Source: Flavobacterium pectinovorum
Lineage (GTDB): Bacteria > Bacteroidota > Bacteroidia > Flavobacteriales > Flavobacteriaceae
NCBI RefSeq assembly: GCF_900142715.1
Contig: NZ_FRBX01000006.1
Coordinates: 343,658-407,657 of the forward strand
Reading direction: 5' to 3'
Length of the DNA stretch: 64,000 bases
Shown here: in pieces, positions 8,363 to 15,099 of the stretch
How positions within the stretch are numbered: the first letter of the stretch is position 1
Layout of the letters: each line of letters begins with the position of its first letter
Translations under genes and position numbers: made by a program
The notes under the pieces: generated by a model
What the model was told of the DNA's origin: nothing
Databases searched by the model: none
What the model saw: the letters and a program-made list of their open reading frames with translations, nothing else

Positions 8363-9943
8363 ATGAAATTTAATCCAACATATTTACCCATCGTTATAGG
8401 AGCTACTTTTGCTCTTGGTACAATTGTCGGAAGCATGACCAGTGCTCCTGCCGATGACCAGCTTTTGGCTAAAACCAGTTCAAAAACCAAGCTAAATAAA
8501 CTGATTGATTTTATCAATAATGAATATGTTGATAAAGTGAACACAGACTCTATTGTAAATCTTACTGTAGATAATATTTTATCAAAATTGGATCCGCATT
8601 CTGTTTACATCCCGCCAAGCGAACAAGCAGAAGTTGCCGAAAGTATGAAAGGTGATTTTGTGGGAATAGGAATCAATTTTTATATGTATCGGGATTCTGT
8701 AGCGATTATCAGGCCGGTTGAAAATGGACCTTCGGCGAAAGCCGGACTAAAATCTGGAGACCGAATTTTATTTGCCGGAAAAACGAAATTATTTGGACGA
8801 AAATTACCTTCTGACAGTTTGTTTTCGAAATTGAAAGGCATAAAAGGTTCTGAGATTGAATTGACCGTTTTTAGAAAATCGGAAAAAAAGAAACTCAAGT
8901 TTAAAATTAAGAGAGATATTATTCCGCTAAAAAGTGTCGACGCTTCTTTATTATTGGATAATAAAACAGGTTACATTAAAATCAATCGTTTTGCCGAAAC
9001 TACTTATAAAGAATTCAAAACCGGATTAACAAGATTAAAGCAAAACGGGATTCAGTCACTCGTAATTGATCTTCGCGATAATGGAGGCGGTTATATGGAA
9101 GAAGCTGTGGCTATTGCCGATGAGTTTTTGAAAGATAAACAAATGATCGTTTTTACCAAAAACAAAAACGGAACAACCGAAAACACATATGCTACACAAG
9201 CCGGCAGTTTCGAAACTGGAAAAGTATATATTTTAATTAATGAAAATAGTGCCTCGGCAAGTGAAATTTTAGCCGGTGCGATTCAGGATAATGATCGCGG
9301 AACTATTGTTGGACGACGTTCTTTCGGAAAAGGATTGGTACAACGTGAAATGGATTTCAACGACGGATCTGCAGTTCGATTAACCGTGGCAAGATATTAC
9401 ACGCCAACCGGAAGATCGATTCAAAAACCGTATAAAAAAGGAAACGAAGAATATTATAAGGAATCTGAAGATCGTATAAAATCTGGAGAACTTTATGCAA
9501 AAGACAGTATAAAAGTAGCCGATTCCTTAAAGTTTAAAACACCAAAAGGTAAAATTGTTTACGGCGGCGGCGGAATCGTTCCGGATGTTTTTGTACCGAT
9601 GGAAGCTGAACACGGAAATGAAAATGTCGCTTATTTATTGCAAACGGGAATAGTAGGGCATTTTGTTTTTGAAGAATTAGATAAAAACAGAAATGCATTT
9701 GCAGGACTTCATTTTAATGAGTTCCTAAACAAAATGAAAGGTTCTGATGCCTATTTCAAAAAGTTTCAAAACTATATTTTAATGACTGGTTTAGATTTAA
9801 AATTAGATAAAACAAAAGCATTGGTAAATCGCTACATTACAGCAGAATTTGCCCGACAATTATACGGAGAGCTGTATTATTATGATGTGATTTTGAAAGA
9901 AGATGCCATGATTAAAACAGTTTTAAATCCGAAGAAAAAATAA
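8363..9943 (+). CDS. C-terminal processing peptidase, S41 family
   Basis: 526 residues. The N-terminal hydrophobic segment (about 7-25) acts as a signal or anchor, so the protease faces the periplasm. A PDZ domain occupies about residues 90-170 (FVGIGINFYM, GLKSGDRIL). The S41 catalytic domain spans about 195-365 with Ser298 (NENSASASEILAG) and Lys323 (FGKGLVQ), the expected Ser/Lys dyad 25 residues apart. It likely degrades or trims periplasmic proteins at C-terminal tails, as in the CtpA/Prc family. ~160 C-terminal residues follow the catalytic domain, as is usual in Bacteroidota members. Confidence 0.93.
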   Translation: MKFNPTYLPIVIGATFALGTIVGSMTSAPADDQLLAKTSSKTKLNKLIDFINNEYVDKVNTDSIVNLTVDNILSKLDPHSVYIPPSEQAEVAESMKGDFVGIGINFYMYRDSVAIIRPVENGPSAKAGLKSGDRILFAGKTKLFGRKLPSDSLFSKLKGIKGSEIELTVFRKSEKKKLKFKIKRDIIPLKSVDASLLLDNKTGYIKINRFAETTYKEFKTGLTRLKQNGIQSLVIDLRDNGGGYMEEAVAIADEFLKDKQMIVFTKNKNGTTENTYATQAGSFETGKVYILINENSASASEILAGAIQDNDRGTIVGRRSFGKGLVQREMDFNDGSAVRLTVARYYTPTGRSIQKPYKKGNEEYYKESEDRIKSGELYAKDSIKVADSLKFKTPKGKIVYGGGGIVPDVFVPMEAEHGNENVAYLLQTGIVGHFVFEELDKNRNAFAGLHFNEFLNKMKGSDAYFKKFQNYILMTGLDLKLDKTKALVNRYITAEFARQLYGELYYYDVILKEDAMIKTVLNPKKK

Positions 9944-9959
9944 TTTAATTTTTTTTGAT

Positions 9960-10325
9960 ATGAAAACAGAAGAAGTTGTTAATGCAGAAATCGAACTTTT
10001 AACGGCAATCAAAAAAGCAGATGTTCCAGTTTTAGAAAGAATGCTTCATGACGATTTGTTATTCAATTTGCCTGACGGAAATACCATTACCAAAGAATTT
10101 GATTTGGAATCTTATCGTTTGGGTAAAATGAAGGTCGAAACGCTGGAAGCTTCAGATCAACTTATTAATATTATAGATGATGTTGCAGTTGTTGCTGTAA
10201 CCGTTTCATTAAGGGGAACTTATGATGGTAATCCGTTAGGTGGTGCTTATCGTTATGTTAGAGTTTGGAAACAGTTTAATGAAGATCTTCAGGTAATTGC
10301 CGGAAGCTGTGTCGTTTTGCAATAA
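9960..10325 (+). CDS. NTF2-like / DUF4440 protein
   Basis: 121 residues, no signal peptide. Pattern of the SnoaL/NTF2-like cone fold: an N-terminal helix (VVNAEIELLTAIKKADVPVLERMLHDDLLF) with a beta sheet ending YRYVRVWKQFNEDLQVIAGSCV. No catalytic residues can be assigned; such proteins bind small molecules or act as minor enzymes. It starts 16 bases after the protease stop, so it is probably the last gene of that operon. Confidence 0.75.
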   Translation: MKTEEVVNAEIELLTAIKKADVPVLERMLHDDLLFNLPDGNTITKEFDLESYRLGKMKVETLEASDQLINIIDDVAVVAVTVSLRGTYDGNPLGGAYRYVRVWKQFNEDLQVIAGSCVVLQ

Positions 10326-10369
10326 TTCAAATAATAATAATTTTTTAAAGTATAATATAACATTTAAAG

Positions 10370-10466
10370 TCGCAGTCTTAGCGAACTTTACCAGATAAAT
10401 AATTTAAAAAATTTGCGTCCCAAAGCTTCGGGATTCGTAAAACTTTGCGAGCTTTGCGGTTAAATT
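10370..10466. repeat. Intergenic repeat: family D with embedded TCCC..GGGA palindrome
   Basis: CTTTGCGAGCTTTGCGGTTAAA-type sequence at the right, and the palindrome TCCCAAAGCTTCGGGA at 10418-10433, a one-base variant of TCCCGAAGCTTCGGGA. Related palindromes occur at 23014-23029 and 25339-25354. Confidence 0.55.
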
Positions 10467-10486
10467 TTAATACACACAATACAAAT

Positions 10487-10801
10487 ATGAAAAATCTAAA
10501 AAGAATAAGTGCATTAGTAATTTTAATGGCTTTTGTAATTTCTTGTACAGCTATGAAAGATACCAATAAGGCCATCTCAGGAAAAGTAGAATCGGTAGAA
10601 TCAGGAAAAGATGGTTACACAGCAAAAGTTATAACTGATACAAAAGAAGTTTATTTTGCAACAATCAGCATTGTAAATGTCGGCGGACCTCAAAACTACA
10701 AACAAGTTAAAATAGGAGATCAGGTTTCATTAAAAGGAGAAATCTGGAAAACTGACGACGAAAAACACATGAAAGTACAAGAGATTGTTTCAGTGAAATA
10801 A
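10487..10801 (+). CDS. Small putative lipoprotein
   Basis: 104 residues from the ATG at 10487; the longer reading begins inside repeat sequence and is rejected. A lipoprotein-like signal MKNLKRISALVILMAFVISC places Cys20 as the acylated residue. The mature part is a small beta-rich domain with VESGKDGYTAKVITDTKEVYFATIS and IGDQVSLKGEIWKTDDEKHMKVQEIVSV, resembling an OB-like barrel. No family is recognised with confidence. Likely envelope-associated. Confidence 0.7.
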   Translation: MKNLKRISALVILMAFVISCTAMKDTNKAISGKVESVESGKDGYTAKVITDTKEVYFATISIVNVGGPQNYKQVKIGDQVSLKGEIWKTDDEKHMKVQEIVSVK

Positions 10802-10817
10802 CAACATAAATTTATTT

Positions 10818-10898
10818 TTAAACCACATAAGTTATATAAGTTCATATAATCTATGCGCAAAGCATTTTATATGAACTTATATAACTTATGTGGTTTAA
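10818..10898. repeat. Perfect palindromic repeat family C
   Basis: 32-base perfect inverted repeat: left arm 10818-10849 (starts TTAAACCACATAAGTT), right arm 10867-10898, 17-base loop containing GCGCAAAG. A second copy is at 51874-51945, with degraded single arms near 25066 and 32883. Confidence 0.85.
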
Positions 10899-10997
10899 TT
10901 TTTTAATGAAATATATGTTTTGCCAATAATAATTGATACTAGAGCTTAATAAACTTAATATCTTAATGGTAAATATAAAAACTTATGGTTTGAAATT

Positions 10998-11603
10998 TTA
11001 TCGAATGCTATCGTGGGCGTGAGTTTGTATACCGTTATTCCATAAAGTCAGAATATCGGTTGCAACAGCGGCACCACTTCCTGCGGCAATAGCCAGTTGA
11101 CTTCTCCAGCCTGCAAGAGTTCCAATAACATAAAGGCCATCAGCGACTTTATGATCGTCGTTTTTTAGCTGAATACGTTGTTTTTCTGGTAATGCTTTTT
11201 TGTGAGGTTCAACATATTGCATTAAACCTTCGATATCAAAAGTATTGGCAGAACCAATTCCGATTACGATATTTTTAGTTTTGTATGAGTTTTTATTCGT
11301 AATTACAGTGAATTCAGGAAAAGATCCCTCAACTTTAATTACTTTTTCATTTGCAATCTGAGTAATATGAGGATAAGTCAGTGCCAAATCCTGTGTGCTT
11401 TCTATAAGTAAATCAGATCCTAATTTACCTGGTGTAATTCCGTAAGCATTGTAGAAAATTGCTTCCTGTAAAGAAGAATTTTTTTGATGTGTAAAAATCC
11501 CGATTTTTTTATCGGTAACAAAAGCTTTGTTTTTGGCAGACCCCAATACGAGAGCACAGGACATGCCAGAAACGCCTCCGCCGATAATTAAAACATCAAA
11601 CAT
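10998..11603 (-). CDS. Single-domain FAD-dependent oxidoreductase (thioredoxin-reductase-like, short)
   Basis: 201 residues, about two thirds of a thioredoxin reductase. The N-terminal FAD motif VLIIGGGVSGMSCAL and the C-terminal FAD segment ADGLYVIGTLAGWRSQLAIAAGSGAAVA are present. The NADPH domain and the CxxC redox pair normally between them are missing. The sequence passes smoothly from one half to the other, so it looks like an intact short family rather than a broken gene. The electron donor and substrate are unknown. It starts 1 base after the stop of a small membrane protein and is the last gene of the marC operon. Confidence 0.75.
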   Translation of the reverse strand: MFDVLIIGGGVSGMSCALVLGSAKNKAFVTDKKIGIFTHQKNSSLQEAIFYNAYGITPGKLGSDLLIESTQDLALTYPHITQIANEKVIKVEGSFPEFTVITNKNSYKTKNIVIGIGSANTFDIEGLMQYVEPHKKALPEKQRIQLKNDDHKVADGLYVIGTLAGWRSQLAIAAGSGAAVATDILTLWNNGIQTHAHDSIR

Positions 11604-11604
11604 A

Positions 11605-11805
11605 TTATCTACCGTTCATTTTTTCTTCAATTCTTTTTGAAATTCTAAAAATCAAAAGAATTAAAACGGCACAAAAAGAAGCGGCTATTCCAATAAAAGC
11701 AACGGCACTATCTCCCTGAAAAGGATTTTTAAAGTCTAACAATGTAATGTTAAAAACGATTAAAGCTAAAGCTAAAAGTACTAATATGGAAGTGAAAATT
11801 TTCAT
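11605..11805 (-). CDS. Small two-helix membrane protein
   Basis: 66 residues from the ATG at 11805; a longer frame from 11958 runs through the marC end and is not supported. It has two hydrophobic helices (MKIFTSILVLLALALIVFNI and SAVAFIGIAASFCAVLILLIF) and a basic tail RISKRIEEKMNGR. No family recognised. It lies between marC and the FAD protein on the same strand, 106 bases after marC and 1 base before the oxidoreductase, suggesting co-transcription and perhaps membrane docking of that enzyme (inference). Confidence 0.65.
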   Translation of the reverse strand: MKIFTSILVLLALALIVFNITLLDFKNPFQGDSAVAFIGIAASFCAVLILLIFRISKRIEEKMNGR

Positions 11806-11911
11806 ATGGCTATTTTGTTTGTCTAAAATAATAAGTAAAACCTTTTGACGTAAAATTGTCTTAAAGTTGTATTTAGAAATTTTAATGGGGGTAAATTTAT
11901 AAAAATAAACG

Positions 11912-12490
11912 TTAGACGAACAAACCTTTAACATTAGCGGCGAATAATTTAACAGCAATCGCTAAAAGTATCACTCCAAATGTCTTGCGAACCACGCCAA
12001 GTCCGTTTTCTCCTAATAAATCTTCGATTTTTTTAGAAGATTTTAAAACGATATAAACAAGGATGATATTGAGTAAAATAGCAATCACAATATTTATGGT
12101 ATGAAATTGCGACCTAAGTGATAATAAAGTAGTCATTGTTCCGGCTCCGGCAATTAGTGGGAAAGCCAATGGAACGATAGAGGCAGATCCAGGTTCTTCA
12201 TCGCGAAAAATTCTAAGTCCTAAAATCATTTCTAAAGCAAGAAAAAATAAGACAAAAGAACCCGCAACAGCAAACGAATGAACATCGATACCTATTAGGT
12301 TAAGAAAGCCTTCTCCAACAAAAAGAAAAACAATCATAATGGTTCCTGCAACAATAGTAGCTTTCTCAGATTCAATATGACCAACTTTCGCTCTTAAATT
12401 CACAATAATCGGAATAGAACCCACAATATCAATTACAGCAAAAAGTACCATTCCAACAGTAATTATTTCTTTAAAGTCGATTTCTAACAT
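11912..12490 (-). CDS. MarC-family integral membrane protein
   Basis: 192 residues, six hydrophobic helices, the usual MarC length. Motifs include VLFAVIDIVGSIPIIV near the N-terminus, SFVLFFLALEMILGL, and VPLAFPLIAGAGTMTTLL, the conserved P-L-(A)-P-G-type loop of the family. MarC proteins have no firmly established function; the historic link to multiple antibiotic resistance is not supported experimentally. A minus-strand TACCTTTG box at 12523-12530 could be its -7 element. Confidence 0.9.
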   Translation of the reverse strand: MLEIDFKEIITVGMVLFAVIDIVGSIPIIVNLRAKVGHIESEKATIVAGTIMIVFLFVGEGFLNLIGIDVHSFAVAGSFVLFFLALEMILGLRIFRDEEPGSASIVPLAFPLIAGAGTMTTLLSLRSQFHTINIVIAILLNIILVYIVLKSSKKIEDLLGENGLGVVRKTFGVILLAIAVKLFAANVKGLFV

Positions 12491-12624
12491 ATTACTTTGA
12501 TTTTAAGCGTTTAAAATTTTTGCAAAGGTAGATAATAAAGGTAGGTGTTTTTTCTATACGATGTGTTTTTGTTATAAAAACACGTTTTGTTGGTTAAAAA
12601 AGTGATATTTGTAACAATTGATGA

Positions 12625-12860
12625 CTTTGTCACAGAGATTCACAAAGATTTTCACAGAGTTTCGCAAAGTTTAATTTTTAGAGTTTATAAATCTTGTGAG
12701 TTTTACGCAGAGATGCACAAAGTTTTTCACAGAGTTACACAAAGGTTTATTAAGCTTTGCGAAAGTTAAATTTCAAAGCTTTGTGAACTTAAAAAAACAG
12801 CCAAAAAGTAAAAAACTCTGCGAATCTTTGCGAAAAAACTTTGTGTAACTCTGCGGTAAA
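12625..12860. repeat. Array of CTTTGTG/CTCTGCG repeats (family D)
   Basis: The 461-base spacer 12491-12951 holds no gene. Its centre has repeated CACAGAG-TT(A/C)..CACAAAG units on the left (12631-12752), and their inverse, CTCTGCGAATCTTTGCG and CTTTGTGTAACTCTGCGG, on the right (12816-12855), forming a large imperfect palindrome. A short open frame over it is repeat-derived. Confidence 0.7.
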
Positions 12861-12914
12861 ATCTCACTGATTTGTACGGTAAAATTTAATCTCATTTCAT
12901 CTGCTTTCTTTGAC

Positions 12915-12922
12915 TATCTTTG
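12915..12922 (+). promoter_or_regulatory. -7 promoter element TATCTTTG
   Basis: Exact match to TAnnTTTG, 30 bases before the ATG at 12952. The upstream -33 element is weak. Confidence 0.5.
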
Positions 12923-12951
12923 CACTTTATAAATTTCAGTATTTCAATATC

Positions 12952-13521
12952 ATGTTTCAATTAGGTAAAACCATTATTTCAGAGGATATTCTTGAAAAAG
13001 AATTTGTGTGCAACTTGTCGGCTTGTAAAGGAGCCTGTTGTGTTGACGGAGATGCGGGTGCGCCTTTGAGCGAAGCTGAAACCAAAATAATGGAAGAGAT
13101 TTATCCTAAAGTAAAACCTTTTTTAAGAAAAGAAGGAATTGCTGCAATCGAAGCGCAAGGAACCTGGGTAAAAGGAACCGACGGAGATCTTGAAACGCCA
13201 TTAATCGACGAGAAAGATTGTGCCTACGTTATTTTTGATGGAAAAACTGCACTTTGCGGAATCGAGCAAGCGTATAATCAAGGAATAGTTGACTGGAAAA
13301 AACCAGTTTCTTGTCATTTGTATCCAATTCGCGTAAAAGACTTCACGGAGTTCGCTGCTGTAAATTATGACAAATGGGATATTTGCGATGATGCCTGTTC
13401 TTTAGGTAAAGAATTAGAAGTTCCGGTTTATAAGTTTGTAAAAGAAGCCCTGATTCGTCGCTTTGGCGAAGATTGGTATATGGAGCTTGAAAAAGTAGCT
13501 CAGGAACTTAAAAATTCTTAA
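12952..13521 (+). CDS. DUF3109 family cysteine-rich protein
   Basis: 189 residues from the ATG at 12952; 12910 is upstream of the promoter box and rejected. It begins MFQLGKTIISEDILEKEFVCNLSACKG with a dense Cys cluster CNLSACKGACC, then further Cys at DCAYV, ALCGIEQA, SCHLYPI and WDICDDACSLG. This is the YkgJ-like/DUF3109 pattern expected to bind zinc or an Fe-S cluster. Function unknown; the family is near-universal in Bacteroidota. Monocistronic, with a terminator at 13534. Confidence 0.85.
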   Translation: MFQLGKTIISEDILEKEFVCNLSACKGACCVDGDAGAPLSEAETKIMEEIYPKVKPFLRKEGIAAIEAQGTWVKGTDGDLETPLIDEKDCAYVIFDGKTALCGIEQAYNQGIVDWKKPVSCHLYPIRVKDFTEFAAVNYDKWDICDDACSLGKELEVPVYKFVKEALIRRFGEDWYMELEKVAQELKNS

Positions 13522-13533
13522 AAAAAGAATTGT

Positions 13534-13563
13534 AAAAAATACGCTTTTCATGTGGTATTTTTT
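13534..13563 (+). terminator. Intrinsic terminator after DUF3109 gene
   Basis: AAAAAATAC (13534-13542) pairs with GTATTTTTT (13555-13563), inner CGC/GTG pairs possible, T-rich end. Confidence 0.6.
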
Positions 13564-13856
13564 AACTCAATGAATTAAAGTTTTAACTCTAAAAAAACTT
13601 TTAAAAACAATTAAAAATTTCTTGCTTTTTATTGTAAAAAGTCTATATTTTACGGCACTTAAGGTTAAATAGACGGTTTTAAAATACTCATTTTCAATAA
13701 TTTAAATATTGTCTGAAAAATAGACTACTTTTTTGCCGTTGTTAAAAACTACGCCAAATTGTGAATAAGTTTGGCTTTCATTTTTAGCGATAAATGACAA
13801 TCTTTGTACTACTCTGAAAAAGCAAAAAATCAGTAAAAAAATTAAACATAAAAGCC
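13564..13856 (+). promoter_or_regulatory. Long upstream region of nrdB
   Basis: 293 bases without a gene. It has an exact -7 box TAAGTTTG at 13764-13771 and a near match AATCTTTG at 13800-13807. Short TAGAC/GTCTA inverted elements recur (GTCTATATTT near 13650, ATAGACGG near 13671, ATAGACTA near 13720), which could form hairpins or bind a regulator. No NrdR-box-like palindrome or riboswitch was recognised. Confidence 0.4.
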
Positions 13857-14834
13857 ATGTCGCAAGTCGAACCAATTTTACAAGAAAACAAGAACCGTTT
13901 CGTTATTTTTCCTATCAAGCATCATGATATTTGGGAATGGTATAAGAAAATGGAAGCTAGTTTTTGGACTGCAGAGGAAATCGATTTGCATCAGGATCTT
14001 ACTGACTGGAATAATAAGTTAAATGATGAAGAAAGATATTTCATTAAACACATTCTTGCGTTTTTTGCCGCATCTGATGGAATTGTAAATGAAAATCTTG
14101 CTGAGAACTTTGTAAACGAAGTGCAATATGCTGAAGCGAAGTTTTTCTACGGATTTCAAATCATGATGGAGAATATTCACAGTGAAACTTATTCTTTATT
14201 GATTGACACTTACGTTAAAGATGAAGCAGAAAAAGCAGAATTATTTAATGCTTTGGAAGTTTTTCCGGCTATCAGAAAAAAAGCAGACTGGGCTTTAAAG
14301 TGGATTGAATCTGATTCGTTTGCTGAAAGACTAATTGCTTTTGCAGCAGTTGAAGGTATTTTCTTTTCGGGAGCTTTTTGTTCTATTTACTGGTTGAAAA
14401 AACGTGGTTTAATGCCAGGCTTAACTTTTTCTAACGAGTTGATTTCTCGTGACGAAGGCGTACATTGTGATTTTGCAGTTCACCTTCACAATCATCATTT
14501 GATTAATAAAGTACCAAAAGACAGAATTAAAGAAATTATTGTTGATGCTTTAGATATTGAAAGAGAGTTCGTTACAGAATCTCTTCCGGTAAGTTTAATT
14601 GGTATGAATGCAGCTTTAATGACACAATATCTAGAGTTTGTTGCTGACAGGCTTTTAGTAGAATTAGGTTGCGAACGTGTTTATGGATCAGCAAATCCGT
14701 TTGATTTCATGGATATGATTTCTCTTCAGGGAAAAACTAATTTCTTTGAAAAACGTGTTGCAGAATATCAAAAATCTGGTGTGATGAACACAGATAGTGA
14801 TGCTCAGAAAATTTCATTCGATGCAGATTTTTAG
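13857..14834 (+). CDS. nrdB: Ribonucleoside-diphosphate reductase, class I beta subunit
   Basis: 325 residues. Small subunit carrying the diiron/tyrosyl-radical cofactor that initiates reduction of ribonucleotides to deoxyribonucleotides. Metal ligands: Asp74 (FFAASDGIVNENL), Glu105 and His108 (MMENIHSETY), Glu166, and Glu200/His203 (RDEGVHCDFA). The radical Tyr112 sits four residues after His108, as in canonical R2. The FFAASDGIVNENL and SRDEGVHCDFA segments resemble eukaryotic R2 more than E. coli NrdB. The last residues are SFDADF, the R1-docking tail. It partners with nrdA 265 bases downstream. Confidence 0.96.
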   Translation: MSQVEPILQENKNRFVIFPIKHHDIWEWYKKMEASFWTAEEIDLHQDLTDWNNKLNDEERYFIKHILAFFAASDGIVNENLAENFVNEVQYAEAKFFYGFQIMMENIHSETYSLLIDTYVKDEAEKAELFNALEVFPAIRKKADWALKWIESDSFAERLIAFAAVEGIFFSGAFCSIYWLKKRGLMPGLTFSNELISRDEGVHCDFAVHLHNHHLINKVPKDRIKEIIVDALDIEREFVTESLPVSLIGMNAALMTQYLEFVADRLLVELGCERVYGSANPFDFMDMISLQGKTNFFEKRVAEYQKSGVMNTDSDAQKISFDADF

Positions 14835-15099
14835 ACAACAAAAAATATTTTAGTGTTTTCCCCAAATAAACACTGATTACGATTAAAATTTTATAACAAA
14901 ACATTTTTAGAATCTCTTTTCCCAAATCGAAGATTCAATAATTTTCAACGCATTTTCGGTCTGATTTCAGATTGGAATAGGGTGGCTATTGAGAATGCCG
15001 TAATTCTCAAAAAATAATTTAAAAACACACAATGTTTAAGTCCCGGAATTCGTTTTCTAGTGACTTTCATTTTTTCAATAAACTAAAAAAAGTAAGCTT
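14835..15099 (+). promoter_or_regulatory. nrdB-nrdA spacer with two hairpins
   Basis: Hairpin 1: AGTGTTT (14852-14858) / AAACACT (14868-14874). Hairpin 2: TTGAGAAT (14989-14996), gccgta, ATTCTCAA (15003-15010) followed by A-rich sequence. Neither has a plus-strand T-run typical of termination, so the two genes may be read as one mRNA with structured spacing or processing. No riboswitch was recognised. Confidence 0.4.

Noticed and set aside
12587..12769. 60-residue open frame in the marC/DUF3109 spacer
   Set aside because: Encoded entirely by the CACAGAG/CACAAAG repeat units; it gives a repetitive FHRVSQ/FHRVTQ peptide.
13522..15099. Adenosylcobalamin riboswitch or NrdR boxes for the nrd genes
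   Set aside because: No B12-box-like sequence or ACACTATAT-type palindromes found on inspection.
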